DNA of 64,000 nucleotides from Saccharicrinis sp965230625 (GTDB taxonomy: Bacteria > Bacteroidota > Bacteroidia > Bacteroidales > Marinilabiliaceae), in the NCBI GenBank assembly GCA_965230625.1, contig CBDDLL010000001.1, positions 620,001-684,000 on the forward strand. Reading direction: 5' to 3'. Every line of letters starts with the position of its first letter. Position 1 is the first letter of the stretch. Positions 1-8,859 of the stretch are shown piece by piece. Both the position numbers and the translations under genes were made by a program. Below the pieces are notes generated by a model that saw only the letters and a program-made list of their open reading frames with translations, did no database searches and was not told the DNA's origin.

Positions 1-783
1 TTAAAAAAGCTGGAGATTGCACCGATCGGGGATCAATCAATTGTTAAGGGAGAAACGTTTGAACCTTTAAACCTATTTGATTACGTGTCAGTTCACACGC
101 CAACCAAACTTGAAAACCTAAGTGTTACAGCAATTTCCCCAAAGTTACAGGCAGAAATAAGCAATGGCATTTCCATGGTTAAGCCCGCCGATGCCAATCA
201 ACACTTTGAAAGTAAGATAAGCTATACAATAAAGGACAAGTTGAATGAAGAACATTTCCAGAGCATTGATGTTAATTACAGTGTGCTTGATGGAAATAAG
301 ATAAGTGGCACCATCACCGATAGAGATGGTAATCCCCTGTCAAATATAGCGTTAACAGGTTTCTCGAAACCGATAAGCACCAACACGAAAGGAGAATATG
401 CAGCTTACGAGGTTAAAGGCTGGACAGGTACCGTTGAGCCGTTAAAAAACGGTTTATCCTTTATCCCTTCGCAATTGGAGATTAATGCACTTAACAGCGA
501 TATAGAACAACATTTTGTAACGGATATAACATTAGGGACTAATGGTGGTAATGCCAACAAACTAGTTCTTTACCCCAACCCGGCAACTGCGCACTTTACG
601 CTAATATGCCCCAAGGGCAAGGGACAAATAAGCATATATAGCTTGGGCGGCCAAATGGTACTTTCGAAAACATTAACACAAGCCAGGCAAAAAGTAAATA
701 TTCCGCAATTAAACAAGGGAGTTTATTTGGTGAAAGTAGAAATAGAAAAGGCAACAGAAACAATTAAACTTATTGTAAGATAA
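1..783 (+). CDS. T9SS-sorted surface protein, C-terminal part (cut by window start)
   Basis: The frame is open from base 1, so the true start lies outside the window; a GTG at 85 is only an internal codon. What is visible is the C-terminal 260 residues. A carboxypeptidase-regulatory-like (CarboxypepD_reg) beta-sandwich begins at ISGTITDRDGNPLSNI, and the last ~75 residues form a type A T9SS sorting domain (LYPNPATAHFTL...GVYLVKVE...KLIVR). Proteins with this tail are carried over the outer membrane by the type IX machinery and fixed to the surface or released. The tail closely resembles those of the next two genes, so the three are paralogous at their ends. The function of the missing N-terminal part is unknown. 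Confidence 0.85.
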   Translation, partial: LKKLEIAPIGDQSIVKGETFEPLNLFDYVSVHTPTKLENLSVTAISPKLQAEISNGISMVKPADANQHFESKISYTIKDKLNEEHFQSIDVNYSVLDGNKISGTITDRDGNPLSNIALTGFSKPISTNTKGEYAAYEVKGWTGTVEPLKNGLSFIPSQLEINALNSDIEQHFVTDITLGTNGGNANKLVLYPNPATAHFTLICPKGKGQISIYSLGGQMVLSKTLTQARQKVNIPQLNKGVYLVKVEIEKATETIKLIVR

Positions 784-1495
784 AGTGACTTATACAATTA
801 AACTTATCGATTTACTAGATGAGAGAATTTATATAAAAAAAATCTCTCAATAAAGTTTGAATTATATTCTCAATAGATCGTTAGAATTAAGACAAAAGAC
901 ATGAGACTGATTTACAAGATACTTAAAATCAAGCGTTTAAAAAATTCGCCTCCTCTATCACAATTACCTAATATTCAATATATTACAAAACCTTAACGAA
1001 CTATTAATTCTAATAGGTTTGCTTTATTAAAAACTATTTACAGATCCACCTAACTTATTAATATACTTTAAATTGGGTTAAAGTTAGAGAGGCTGCTTCA
1101 GTAATGAACGGCTTTTCTTTTTTATCGTGAATATTTAAATCCTAACTCTTTGTTCTAAACCCTAATTTCAGAACTCTTCTTTTTCCATTCTCCGGTTTCT
1201 TTACTCTGGTTTCCGATAATTATAAATTACCTATTAAAGCAATTACACAAAGCAGCGTAAAGGATTTTGATATAATCTTGGATTATCAACTGTTTTGTCC
1301 ATTCTCCGACTTCCCTACTCTGTTTTCAATTAATTATTCTCAACCGCTTATAAACTTTTTCCTACCACTCATTGCTAAATGAATGCCACTCACAAACAAG
1401 GTTATACCATTGGTATTTGGCGTGTTGCGCGCATGGGTGTGTTGCTTAAATTTGTTTTCGAAACATTATTTACTAATCATTTAAATATTTTTATG
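784..1495. other. Intergenic region, 712 bp, repeat-bearing
   Basis: No convincing gene. It holds one copy of a dispersed ~58-bp repeat (875-932). A weak hairpin-plus-T-tract lies near 1085-1125. Pyrimidine-rich imperfect repeats run through 1140-1330 and resemble those in the other T9SS intergenic regions. The last ~110 bp (about 1390-1495) resemble the leader of the T9SS gene at 3783 and are probably promoter/leader rather than coding sequence. Confidence 0.5.
875..932. repeat. Dispersed intergenic repeat, copy 1
   Basis: Starts AGATCGTTAGA and contains GACAAAAGACATGAGACTG followed by ATTTAC. Related copies lie at 27364-27418 and 48500-48560, all in intergenic DNA. The short reading frame from the ATG at 901 is not preserved in the other copies, so it is treated as a non-coding repeat. 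Confidence 0.6.
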
Positions 1496-3169
1496 ATGAA
1501 ACAAGTATTTACCCTAGCATGTGCCCTGCTGCTAGCCATTACAGGCCTGCAGGCACAATACACGCTTAAACGAAGTGATGTAAAACTTGCCAATAATGGC
1601 GATATAAAAGAATATATCAACACCACCGAAAAGGATATTATTATCCCCAAAAGTTTTATGACCCTGGGGGAAGATGTGCCTGTAAAACAAATTCGTAAAG
1701 ACGCTTTTAGAAATAAGGGGTTAACTTCGGTAATTATACCTGATGGTATAACAATCATAAGTGAATATGCATTTGACGGAAACCAGTTAAAATCAATTGT
1801 TATTCCTAATAGTGTAATTAACCTTAAAAAGTATGCTTTTAGAAATAATAAAATCAGCTCTTTAAGCCTATCTGATAAGCTAAAAACAATAGATGTAAGT
1901 GTATTTGAAAGTAACGAGCTTACTTCCGTAACTATCCCTAATAGTGTTACAGATATTAGAAAAGACGCATTTAAAGAAAATCAACTAACTTCAGTTTCTT
2001 TAGGTACAAATGTAATACGTATTGGACCTGGAGCATTCTCTAAAAATCCTATTAAGGAAATACCTCTACCTCCTGCTAAAGAAGGGTATCACTGGACAGA
2101 TAATGCAACAAAAATAGTTCATTTTGGGAAGTTTTATTCAATGAGTTTAACCATTTACACCATTACCTATAATGTGGATGGCGGTGCAACTACCAATCCT
2201 GCTACATACACTTTCGAAAGTGAAACCTTTGCTTTAAAAGAATCAACTAAAGGCGACTGCTACATTTTTAAGGGATGGTATTATAATCCCGAATTTACAG
2301 GAAACCCTGTTACAGAAATACCTAAAGGAACAACAGGTGATATTGAGCTTTGGGCTAAGTTTGAAATTAAAGATGGCTATGCAAGCACAACAAAAACTAT
2401 TAATGTGGTTAAAGATGCTTATACATACAGTTATAGAGGTGATGAGAACTATGGCACATCCATTGCCGTAAACGTACGACGTTATGACAAAAGAAAAGAA
2501 ATGCGGGGTCTGATTGATTTTGGCACTTTAAATATTCCTTATAGCTCCATAACAAATGTTACCCTGAACCTACACCATTACGGTGGTAATGCTGTATACC
2601 AAGGAAATACTGCGTTTAATATTTATCAGTTGAGCAATGATTGGGAGGAAGAAAGGGTATCCTGGAACAATGCACCAGCTCCTGATTCAGAGCCTGTAGT
2701 AACTGTTGTAAAGCACACAAACAATCGCCAAAGCTATGCAATTGATGTTACTTCATTATTAAAAGATAATGGCGATAATACCACATCTAATTCCTTGATG
2801 CTGGTAGTGGCTAATCCAGGAGATGAAAACTGGCTAAACTTTGGTTCTAAAGAAAATGAGAATCCTGATGTACGCCCATCCTTAGAAATTACCTATTACA
2901 AAAATAACAATGCTACCGCTATTGATCCAGATACAAAACAAGCTGAGCTTACACTTTACCCTAACCCGGCCACTACCCACTTTACGGTAGAAAGCGAGGG
3001 GGACACAGGCCATGTAAGTGTATATAGCTTAAGTGGCGAGTTGGTATTGTCAGAAGCATTAACACAAACCACACAGCGTGTGGATATACCGCAATTAACT
3101 AAGGGCGTTTATTTGGTTAAGGTAGAAACCGAAACCTCATCATATACTCAAAAACTAGTGGTTAGGTAA
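1496..3169 (+). CDS. T9SS-sorted BspA-type LRR / InlB-repeat / DNRLRE surface protein
   Basis: About 557 residues. A longer reading frame begins at 1379, but the start at 1496 (MKQVFTLACALLLAITGLQAQ) gives a clean signal peptide ending in LQAQ, matching the paralogue at 3783. Order of domains: signal peptide (1-20), about five BspA-type leucine-rich repeats (LTSVTIPNSV units, ~60-200), one InlB-type B-repeat (~210-290, ending TTGDIELWAKF), a DNRLRE/CBM96-like beta-sandwich (~295-475, with WNNAPAPDSEP and YAIDVTSLL), and a T9SS type A sorting domain (~488-557). Such proteins sit on the outer surface and often bind host or polysaccharide ligands; the ligand here is unknown. A GCCTT/AAGGC hairpin with a T-tract follows the stop codon. 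Confidence 0.88.
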   Translation: MKQVFTLACALLLAITGLQAQYTLKRSDVKLANNGDIKEYINTTEKDIIIPKSFMTLGEDVPVKQIRKDAFRNKGLTSVIIPDGITIISEYAFDGNQLKSIVIPNSVINLKKYAFRNNKISSLSLSDKLKTIDVSVFESNELTSVTIPNSVTDIRKDAFKENQLTSVSLGTNVIRIGPGAFSKNPIKEIPLPPAKEGYHWTDNATKIVHFGKFYSMSLTIYTITYNVDGGATTNPATYTFESETFALKESTKGDCYIFKGWYYNPEFTGNPVTEIPKGTTGDIELWAKFEIKDGYASTTKTINVVKDAYTYSYRGDENYGTSIAVNVRRYDKRKEMRGLIDFGTLNIPYSSITNVTLNLHHYGGNAVYQGNTAFNIYQLSNDWEEERVSWNNAPAPDSEPVVTVVKHTNNRQSYAIDVTSLLKDNGDNTTSNSLMLVVANPGDENWLNFGSKENENPDVRPSLEITYYKNNNATAIDPDTKQAELTLYPNPATTHFTVESEGDTGHVSVYSLSGELVLSEALTQTTQRVDIPQLTKGVYLVKVETETSSYTQKLVVR

Positions 3170-3197
3170 ATAGTTAGTTTAAAATGCGAAGAGGGCT

Positions 3198-3224
3198 GCC
3201 TTATTGCAAGGCTGCCTTTTTTGT
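3198..3224 (+). terminator. Probable Rho-independent terminator after the 1496 gene
   Basis: Short stem GCCTT-ATTGC-AAGGC, then TGCC and a run of six T, 28 bases after the stop codon. The stem is short, so strength is uncertain. Confidence 0.5.
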
Positions 3225-3256
3225 TTTTGTTTTACCACAGTGGAAACAGGGAACAT

Positions 3257-3444
3257 GGCTATCTCAAAAGTCAAAAACAGTCTGAATCAATTTACAAAAT
3301 GTAAGCACCATGTAAATGGCTCTTCCCTTTTTGCCTGAGCAAAAGGGGAAGTACGCCGCCAAAGGCGGTGGGATGGGGATTAATTAACTTCCCAACTTAT
3401 AATTCGTAAGTTCTATTGTTAAATAAAACACTTTTGAGACAGCC
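3257..3444. mobile_element. MITE-like element with 15-bp terminal inverted repeats
   Basis: A 188-bp non-coding segment bounded by GGCTATCTCAAAAGT on the left and ACTTTTGAGACAGCC on the right, which are inverted copies with one mismatch. The ends resemble the GAGGCTGTCTCAAAAG type termini seen on some transposase-encoding insertion sequences. Inside are two hairpins: TTCCCTTTTTGC / GCAAAAGGGGAA (about 3324-3351) and CCGCC-AAA-GGCGG. No transposase frame is present, so it would need a transposase encoded elsewhere. No clear target duplication could be identified. Confidence 0.6.
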
Positions 3445-3782
3445 TCATTATTCCCTAACGCTAACAGGACTTACCGACGCAGTCAGGTTGGTTTACTATA
3501 ACCTTCTTCCTGTTCCTTGTTCCCTTCTCCTTTTACCTTTCAACCCTTCTCCCTTTTTTATGTCATTCGTACGCTAGTCTCGGTTATTCGTACGTTAATC
3601 CGTGCAGTTCGTATTTCGCGTGTCGGGCGTATGGGAGTGTTACTTAGTTTTGCCCCTGAAATTTTTAACTAATTAATTAAACGTTTTAATAATGATGAAA
3701 CGAGCCATGAGAAAGTTTCTCACATAGGGGAATGACTATTGAGGCGAGTTCCATATGACAATTAAAAAACAATTTTAGACGT
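3445..3782. other. Leader/intergenic region upstream of the 3783 gene
   Basis: Contains a pyrimidine-rich stretch (3500-3560), two ATTCGTACG direct repeats near 3565-3595, and a segment at 3610-3700 similar to the leader of the gene at 1496. An apparent ~88-bp insertion between two ATGAAAC copies (3695-3701 and 3783-3789) separates this leader from the start codon in use. Confidence 0.45.
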
Positions 3783-6590
3783 ATGAAACAAGTATTTATT
3801 TTAACCTGCGCCCTGCTGTTGGCCATTACAGGGCTACAGGCACAGCAATTACCTATTAACATCGATTTTACCGATGATATGGGAGGAATGACCTTAATTC
3901 AGGATGACCAACCAAACTATTGGATGCGAGGAGATTTAGGTGCATATGATGGCACATGTTTACATATTACCAGTATCTATGCTTCAGGATATCGATATCG
4001 GGGGGATTATTCCGTTTCGCACGCAGTTAAGCCAATAAATTTTGATGGCGAAAGGGATGTTGATCTTAAATTTCAATGGATGGCTAGGGGTCGTACAGAT
4101 GGTGACGCAGTAGAAGTTTTCCTTCTACCTTCTGATATTAATATTGAAGCTGGAAGTCAATTTAGTGATCATTATTGCGTTGGAAAATACTACGGAGAAG
4201 GGACTGTTCAAGAAGTGACGATTAATCTTGGTAAAAAAATAACTCAAGATGAAATGAACTTAGTGTTTACATGGGTAAACCTAAGAGATAATTATGTTGG
4301 CGATGAACACAAACCTGGCTCAATAGATAATATTAGTGTTGCTATACCTGAGTATACTATTAATTATCATACTGATGAAGAGCATACAAATCCACTAACC
4401 TATAATCGAGAAACAGAAACCTTTACTTTAAAACCTCTAACAGCAAATTGGATTAACTTTTTAGGTTGGTACGATAATCCCGAATTTACCGGAAACCCTG
4501 TTACAGAAATACCTCAAGGTACAACAGGTAATATTGAGTTATGGGCTAATATGGAGTTAAAAGACGGGTATGGACTTAAAACCACCCAAATAAGTCCTGT
4601 AGCCGATGCGTTTACTTATTATTCAGACGCTCATGCGGCAAGAGCCAATACAAATTATGGTACTTCTACTGGTATTAATGTCAGAAAATTTTCTGGCGGA
4701 AAGTTTCGGGGATATATTAAATTTGAGTTACCAGAACAGGTTGAGGCTAATGATATTGTAAGTGCAAAGCTGCACCTAAACAACAATGGTCATAACCACG
4801 AGGGCAATACGGCCTTTAGAGTTTACCAATGTGACAAAAACTGGATAGAAACAGGCGAAGGAGGTATTACATGGAACAATTCACCAGATTATGATGCCGA
4901 CAAATATGCATCTGTAGCTAAACATACAGATCAAAAACAGAGTTATGAAATAGACGTAACTTCGTTGATAGAGGATAATGAAAATAACACTATCGTTACC
5001 TCTATGATGATGGATATCTTGAATAAAGGTAGCGAAAACAGACTGTACTTTGGTAGTAAAGAAAACGAAAACGAAGCATATAGGCCTTTGTTGGAAATTA
5101 GTTATTATGGTTCTATAGAATACTCCCTTACTTACCATGGAGGCACAAGTACAAACCCGCTTATTTACACTACTGAAAGCGAAACCATTACCTTAACAGA
5201 TCCAACCAATGATGGCTATACTACTTTTGAAGGTTGGTACGATAATGCTGAATTTACAGGTAATGTTATTACAGAAATACCAACAGGAAGCACAGGAGAT
5301 AAAGAACTATGGGCTAAGTGGACTCCAATAGAATACTCTATCACATACAACCTGAATGGCGGTGCGACAACAAACCGGCCTACCTATAATGTAGAAAGTG
5401 AAACCATCGTTTTAGCAGAAGCAACTACAACCAAACAAGGATATGTCTTTGAAGGTTGGTACGATAATGCCGAATTTACCGGTATTGCGGTAACCGAAAT
5501 TGCAAAGGGAAGTACAGGCAATGTGGAGCTATGGGCTAAGTTTGTAACTGCAGAATACACTATAACCTATAATCTGGGAGGCGGTGCGGCAACAAACCCG
5601 CCTACTTACACCATCGAAAGCGAAACCATTACTTTATCTGACGCTACCGCGGATTGGGGTAACTTTATGGGCTGGTACGATAACCCAGAGTTTACGGGCA
5701 ATGCTATTACAGAAATACCACAAGGCAGTACAGGTGATATTGAACTATGGGCCAAATTTGAGATGAAAGACGGACATGGCGTTATTCAATTACCCGTGAT
5801 AAAAGACGCTACCATTGCAATGAAAGAAGGTGGATCGGATCGTGCTAAACAAAACAATGGCGGCAGGAATGTAATGTGGGTTTATGATTCAATGTATAGC
5901 GAGCGCGACTTTTCAAAGGTTATGATTGATTTTGGAACATTGGATCTTCCTTTGGAATACATTCAGTCGGCAACCCTAAAACTACACCACGATGGACACG
6001 AAACAGCTATACACGGAGGGAACAACGATTTTAATATCTACCCATATAATAAAGAATGGAACGAGATGACGGTAACCTGGGATAATACAAATGCCTCCAT
6101 TGACCTTACGGGCGATAAAAAGGTGTATGTTCCAGAATCGGAAGACGGTATTCAATCATACACTATTGATGTATTACCGGTTCTGGAGGCGAGTGGTAAC
6201 CAAACCCTAACAGGTATGGTATTTCATCTCGCAAATGGGGCATCTGGAAGCAAAGAAATGGTACGTTTGGCTTCAAAAGAAAATGCGGATGCCAGCAGAC
6301 ATCCTGTGTTGGAAATTGAATTTAATAAAAAACCTACCGCTATTGAACCCGATGCAACACAAAGCGCCATTATATTATACCCTAACCCGGCCACTACCTA
6401 CTTTACGGTAGAAAGCCAGGAGGCCACAGGCCGTGTAAGCGTATATGGCTTAAGTGGCGCGTTGGTATTGTCGCAGCCATTAACACAAACCACACAACGT
6501 GTTGATATACCGCAATTAACTAAGGGAATCTATTTAGTTAAGGTAGAAACTGTAAAAACAACAAAAACAACAAAACTCATAGTTAGATAG
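3783..6590 (+). CDS. Large T9SS-sorted protein with InlB B-repeats and two DNRLRE domains
   Basis: 935 residues. The signal peptide MKQVFILTCALLLAITGLQAQ is almost the same as that of the gene at 1496. It is followed by an N-terminal beta-rich domain (~21-190, possibly jelly-roll, not firmly recognised), one B-repeat, a DNRLRE domain (~260-440), three consecutive InlB-type B-repeats (each ending in a W-A-K aromatic motif), a second DNRLRE domain (~665-845) and the T9SS type A sorting domain (~855-935). It has no LRR block, unlike its neighbour, so the two differ by module shuffling. Likely a surface adhesin or polysaccharide-binding protein; this role is inferred from domains only. Confidence 0.88.
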   Translation: MKQVFILTCALLLAITGLQAQQLPINIDFTDDMGGMTLIQDDQPNYWMRGDLGAYDGTCLHITSIYASGYRYRGDYSVSHAVKPINFDGERDVDLKFQWMARGRTDGDAVEVFLLPSDINIEAGSQFSDHYCVGKYYGEGTVQEVTINLGKKITQDEMNLVFTWVNLRDNYVGDEHKPGSIDNISVAIPEYTINYHTDEEHTNPLTYNRETETFTLKPLTANWINFLGWYDNPEFTGNPVTEIPQGTTGNIELWANMELKDGYGLKTTQISPVADAFTYYSDAHAARANTNYGTSTGINVRKFSGGKFRGYIKFELPEQVEANDIVSAKLHLNNNGHNHEGNTAFRVYQCDKNWIETGEGGITWNNSPDYDADKYASVAKHTDQKQSYEIDVTSLIEDNENNTIVTSMMMDILNKGSENRLYFGSKENENEAYRPLLEISYYGSIEYSLTYHGGTSTNPLIYTTESETITLTDPTNDGYTTFEGWYDNAEFTGNVITEIPTGSTGDKELWAKWTPIEYSITYNLNGGATTNRPTYNVESETIVLAEATTTKQGYVFEGWYDNAEFTGIAVTEIAKGSTGNVELWAKFVTAEYTITYNLGGGAATNPPTYTIESETITLSDATADWGNFMGWYDNPEFTGNAITEIPQGSTGDIELWAKFEMKDGHGVIQLPVIKDATIAMKEGGSDRAKQNNGGRNVMWVYDSMYSERDFSKVMIDFGTLDLPLEYIQSATLKLHHDGHETAIHGGNNDFNIYPYNKEWNEMTVTWDNTNASIDLTGDKKVYVPESEDGIQSYTIDVLPVLEASGNQTLTGMVFHLANGASGSKEMVRLASKENADASRHPVLEIEFNKKPTAIEPDATQSAIILYPNPATTYFTVESQEATGRVSVYGLSGALVLSQPLTQTTQRVDIPQLTKGIYLVKVETVKTTKTTKLIVR

Positions 6591-6614
6591 CGTATTATAA
6601 GTTTGGGATGTAAA

Positions 6615-6647
6615 GGTTGCTCCTGCTTTGGGAGTGGCCTTTTTTTA
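6615..6647 (+). terminator. Rho-independent terminator after the 3783 gene
   Basis: GGTTGCTCC and GGAGTGGCC pair completely if G-U pairs are allowed, with a short loop TGCTTTG, followed by seven T. It lies 25 bases past the stop codon. Confidence 0.75.
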
Positions 6648-6783
6648 TAAAATAAACCAAAAGCTTATATGTTCAAAAAGTGCTTCTTTTACTAATTCGT
6701 GTTTAAGTTTACACTTTATACTAGAATAGATATCTTTTTTTGTAAGGAATAATAAAACCTTCTATTAGTTATGGACAAGTAGG

Positions 6784-6795
6784 TATTAATTAATA
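6784..6795. repeat. IS target-site duplication, left copy
   Basis: TATTAATTAATA directly abuts the left inverted repeat of the insertion sequence. The same 12 bases occur at 8229-8240 on the other side. The sequence is itself palindromic, so the exact boundary with the terminal repeat could shift by a base or two. Confidence 0.8.
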
Positions 6796-8228
6796 TTTGA
6801 CCATCTCCCGAAAACCGGATTTTATATTTCGTGAATTCCTGTATTGACAAGGGATTGATTAATATTAACACATAAGGAAAGCTGATTGAAAATGTTATTT
6901 TTGAATAACCACAAACAAAAAAAACAAAAACAACCAGCTTTATGTCAAAAGTATTAACAAAACAGGTTCAGAACAAGATAAGCGGATATTTTCTTAAGTT
7001 TTCAAATCACATGACAAAACCAGAAAGCCGTTGCATAAGAGAAATGATCACAGGAATTTTAAAAACAGGAACCGTATTGGTCAATAAAATAGCATCGGGC
7101 ATTAACGACAATATTTCCTTAAGCCAGACAACAAAGCGTTTCCGCAACCATTATAACAAGTTGGGCTTTTTCAAGAAGCTATTTAGAGGGCATATGGAAA
7201 GTGTAAAAGGGAAAATCCATCATGGAGATTATATTTTGTTTGATGGTTCGGATATTCAGAAGAAGTATGCAAAGTTTATGGATGGGCTGGACTATGTAAA
7301 AGATGGGGACAAAGGCAGTATTGGGCTTGGTTATTGGTTAATGGATGTTGTCCATTTCAGTAAAGACCACCAGATGACTCCCCTTATTAACAAGCTTTAT
7401 AGTTTTGACCATGGGGCAAAAAGTGAAAACAAAGAGGTAATTGAAGCCATTGAAGAAGTAAACTCCGTAATAGATAAGGATGTTACCCATATATTTGACC
7501 GTGGCATGGACAGGCCAATCTGTCGTGATCACATAATTACCCAAGACAATAACTTCATCCTACGGTTAAACGCAAAAACAAAGTTAATTTATAAAGGGGA
7601 AGAATTGCCTGTCAATAAAATCAGCAGGAAGATTCCTTTGTTCATGGAACTGACGGCAACCAAGATTCAGAAAAGCAAAAAGAAGTTGTTAAAGTATGAA
7701 TGTGGGGCCATAAAAGTTAAATATCAAGTCAAAGGCAAGTTATATGAATTATGGCTGGTTGTTACAAAAAGAAAGAACGGCGGTTATTGCTGGTTGCTGA
7801 CACGTTCACCAAAGGAATCAATTGTTGGGGTGATCAGCGAAGCTTTTAAGGCTTATGGGTTCCGTTGGAAGATTGAAGAATATCACCGCCACATAAAATC
7901 TTGTTATGGATTAGAAGACATACAAATAAAAACATTCGAAGGACTTCAGAGCATGTTGGCAATACTTACAATCGCGATGAGCTTGATATACAGTTCAATT
8001 TCATCGCTACACCATAAACTAATCCTAAGTAGCGGCATTAAGACCATGAACAAAGAGAAAAGCTATGAATTGTTCAATTTCATATACTATAAAATCAGCA
8101 CGATAGTTAAAGTGTTAATGGCCAACACCACACCCAGAGCATTCTTGCCTGTACCTGAAATCTCCCCAGGCAAAGGCCAGTTAACCCTTGACCTGGATTT
8201 CAATTGTTAAAAACGGGAGATGGTCAAG
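6796..8228 (+). mobile_element. Complete IS4-family insertion sequence, 1,433 bp
   Basis: Bounded by 15-bp inverted repeats, TTTGACCATCTCCCG on the left and CGGGAGATGGTCAAG on the right (one mismatch), with 12-bp target duplications outside. A 12-bp duplication fits the IS4 family, which typically makes 10-13 bp repeats. The element carries a single uninterrupted transposase gene. Both ends and the gene look intact, so it may still be active. It inserted downstream of the terminator of the T9SS gene at 3783 and disrupts no visible gene. Confidence 0.88.
6942..8210 (+). CDS. IS4-family DDE transposase
   Basis: 422 residues. Catalyses cut-and-paste transposition of the surrounding element. The RNase H-like catalytic residues are visible: an Asp in LFDGSDIQKK, a second Asp in HIFDRGMDR, and the Glu of the IS4 signature Y-(2)-R-(3)-E-(6)-K, present exactly as YGFRWKIEEYHRHIK. 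The N-terminal part is the usual DNA-binding region. The stop codon lies only three bases inside the right inverted repeat, normal for compact insertion sequences. No frameshift or internal stop is visible. Confidence 0.92.
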   Translation: MSKVLTKQVQNKISGYFLKFSNHMTKPESRCIREMITGILKTGTVLVNKIASGINDNISLSQTTKRFRNHYNKLGFFKKLFRGHMESVKGKIHHGDYILFDGSDIQKKYAKFMDGLDYVKDGDKGSIGLGYWLMDVVHFSKDHQMTPLINKLYSFDHGAKSENKEVIEAIEEVNSVIDKDVTHIFDRGMDRPICRDHIITQDNNFILRLNAKTKLIYKGEELPVNKISRKIPLFMELTATKIQKSKKKLLKYECGAIKVKYQVKGKLYELWLVVTKRKNGGYCWLLTRSPKESIVGVISEAFKAYGFRWKIEEYHRHIKSCYGLEDIQIKTFEGLQSMLAILTIAMSLIYSSISSLHHKLILSSGIKTMNKEKSYELFNFIYYKISTIVKVLMANTTPRAFLPVPEISPGKGQLTLDLDFNC

Positions 8229-8240
8229 TATTAATTAATA
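8229..8240. repeat. IS target-site duplication, right copy
   Basis: Same TATTAATTAATA as 6784-6795, directly after the right inverted repeat. Confidence 0.8.
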
Positions 8241-8356
8241 TGAATGATTTAAAAACAAAAGGAGCGCTCCCCAGCACTCCTTTGAAACAACCACTACAAA
8301 AACCAAAAACTATTCTACAATAGAAATCTATGAAAGAATAATCTAGGAATTTTTCT

Positions 8357-8722
8357 TTAATGCAGTAACCAATCTTCCGCATTTTCATGCGTAGCAAAAA
8401 CCTTAAGGTTATATTTTGAGCATGTATTAGATGACATTCTTAAAATCCCAAAAGCAGTTTCTAATGGACTATCTGTAACACATGCATGCTGAACAAATAC
8501 ATACTTTTGTACTAATTGAGAAACCACATCATTAATAGAAAATGCCTGATTAATGTTAAAATCAAGTTTAGCATTACTTGCATCTTCCATTATTCTAATA
8601 TTAGTACATGTACTTTTCTTAAATATAGTATTTAAATAATCTAACATTTCCTGAAGGCTAATTCGCCCGGAAAGTTCTGCCTTCATTAGATTTTTATCTT
8701 CAATATAATCAACTTTTACCAT
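8357..8722 (-). CDS. Small SpoIIAA/STAS-like protein of unknown role
   Basis: 121 residues. The frame extends to 8773, but the start at 8722 (MVKVDYIEDKN) is preferred because a strong Shine-Dalgarno GGAGGAAC sits a few bases upstream, unusual for this phylum. The chain alternates short beta strands and helices and ends in VFATHENAEDWLLH, a pattern typical of SpoIIAA-like/STAS-like folds found in many Bacteroidota hypotheticals. No catalytic motif and no signal peptide are visible, so it is probably cytoplasmic. It is oriented with the cold-shock gene but separated from it by a terminator, so it is likely transcribed on its own. Family assignment is tentative. Confidence 0.6.
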   Translation of the reverse strand: MVKVDYIEDKNLMKAELSGRISLQEMLDYLNTIFKKSTCTNIRIMEDASNAKLDFNINQAFSINDVVSQLVQKYVFVQHACVTDSPLETAFGILRMSSNTCSKYNLKVFATHENAEDWLLH

Positions 8723-8726
8723 TACT

Positions 8727-8735
8727 ATTGTTCCT
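8727..8735 (-). promoter_or_regulatory. Strong Shine-Dalgarno deciding the 8722 start
   Basis: The minus strand reads TTTGGAGGAACAATAGTA and then ATG. Most genes in this window lack such a site, so it fixes this start. Confidence 0.7.
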
Positions 8736-8792
8736 CCAAATCGATCATTTATATAAAGACAACTTAAAGTCAAATATGGGTGAACGAAATAG

Positions 8793-8827
8793 AAAAAAAA
8801 AGCTCCTCTTTTTAAAAAAGAGGAGCT
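8793..8827 (-). terminator. Rho-independent terminator of the cold-shock gene
   Basis: Perfect inverted repeat AGCTCCTCTTTTT / AAAAAGAGGAGCT at 8801-8827, followed on the minus strand by eight T (8793-8800). It ends the transcript of the cold-shock gene before the small STAS-like gene. Confidence 0.88.
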
Positions 8828-8859
8828 GGACTCTGCGTATTATATTGAAATATCTTATA

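Noticed and set aside
901..996. 31-codon ORF starting MRLIYKILKIK in the dispersed repeat
   Set aside because: The frame is not kept in the other two repeat copies; it is a by-product of the repeat.
1379..1495. N-terminal extension of the 1496 gene
   Set aside because: Would place 39 residues before a perfect signal peptide, and the DNA matches a non-coding leader at 3610-3700.
2452..2468. Sigma-54-like TGGCAC-N5-TTGC
   Set aside because: Lies inside the coding sequence of a T9SS protein with no gene suitably downstream; taken as chance.
5584..5766. 60-codon plus-strand ORF inside the 3783 gene
   Set aside because: Out-of-frame shadow of the B-repeat region; no start signal.
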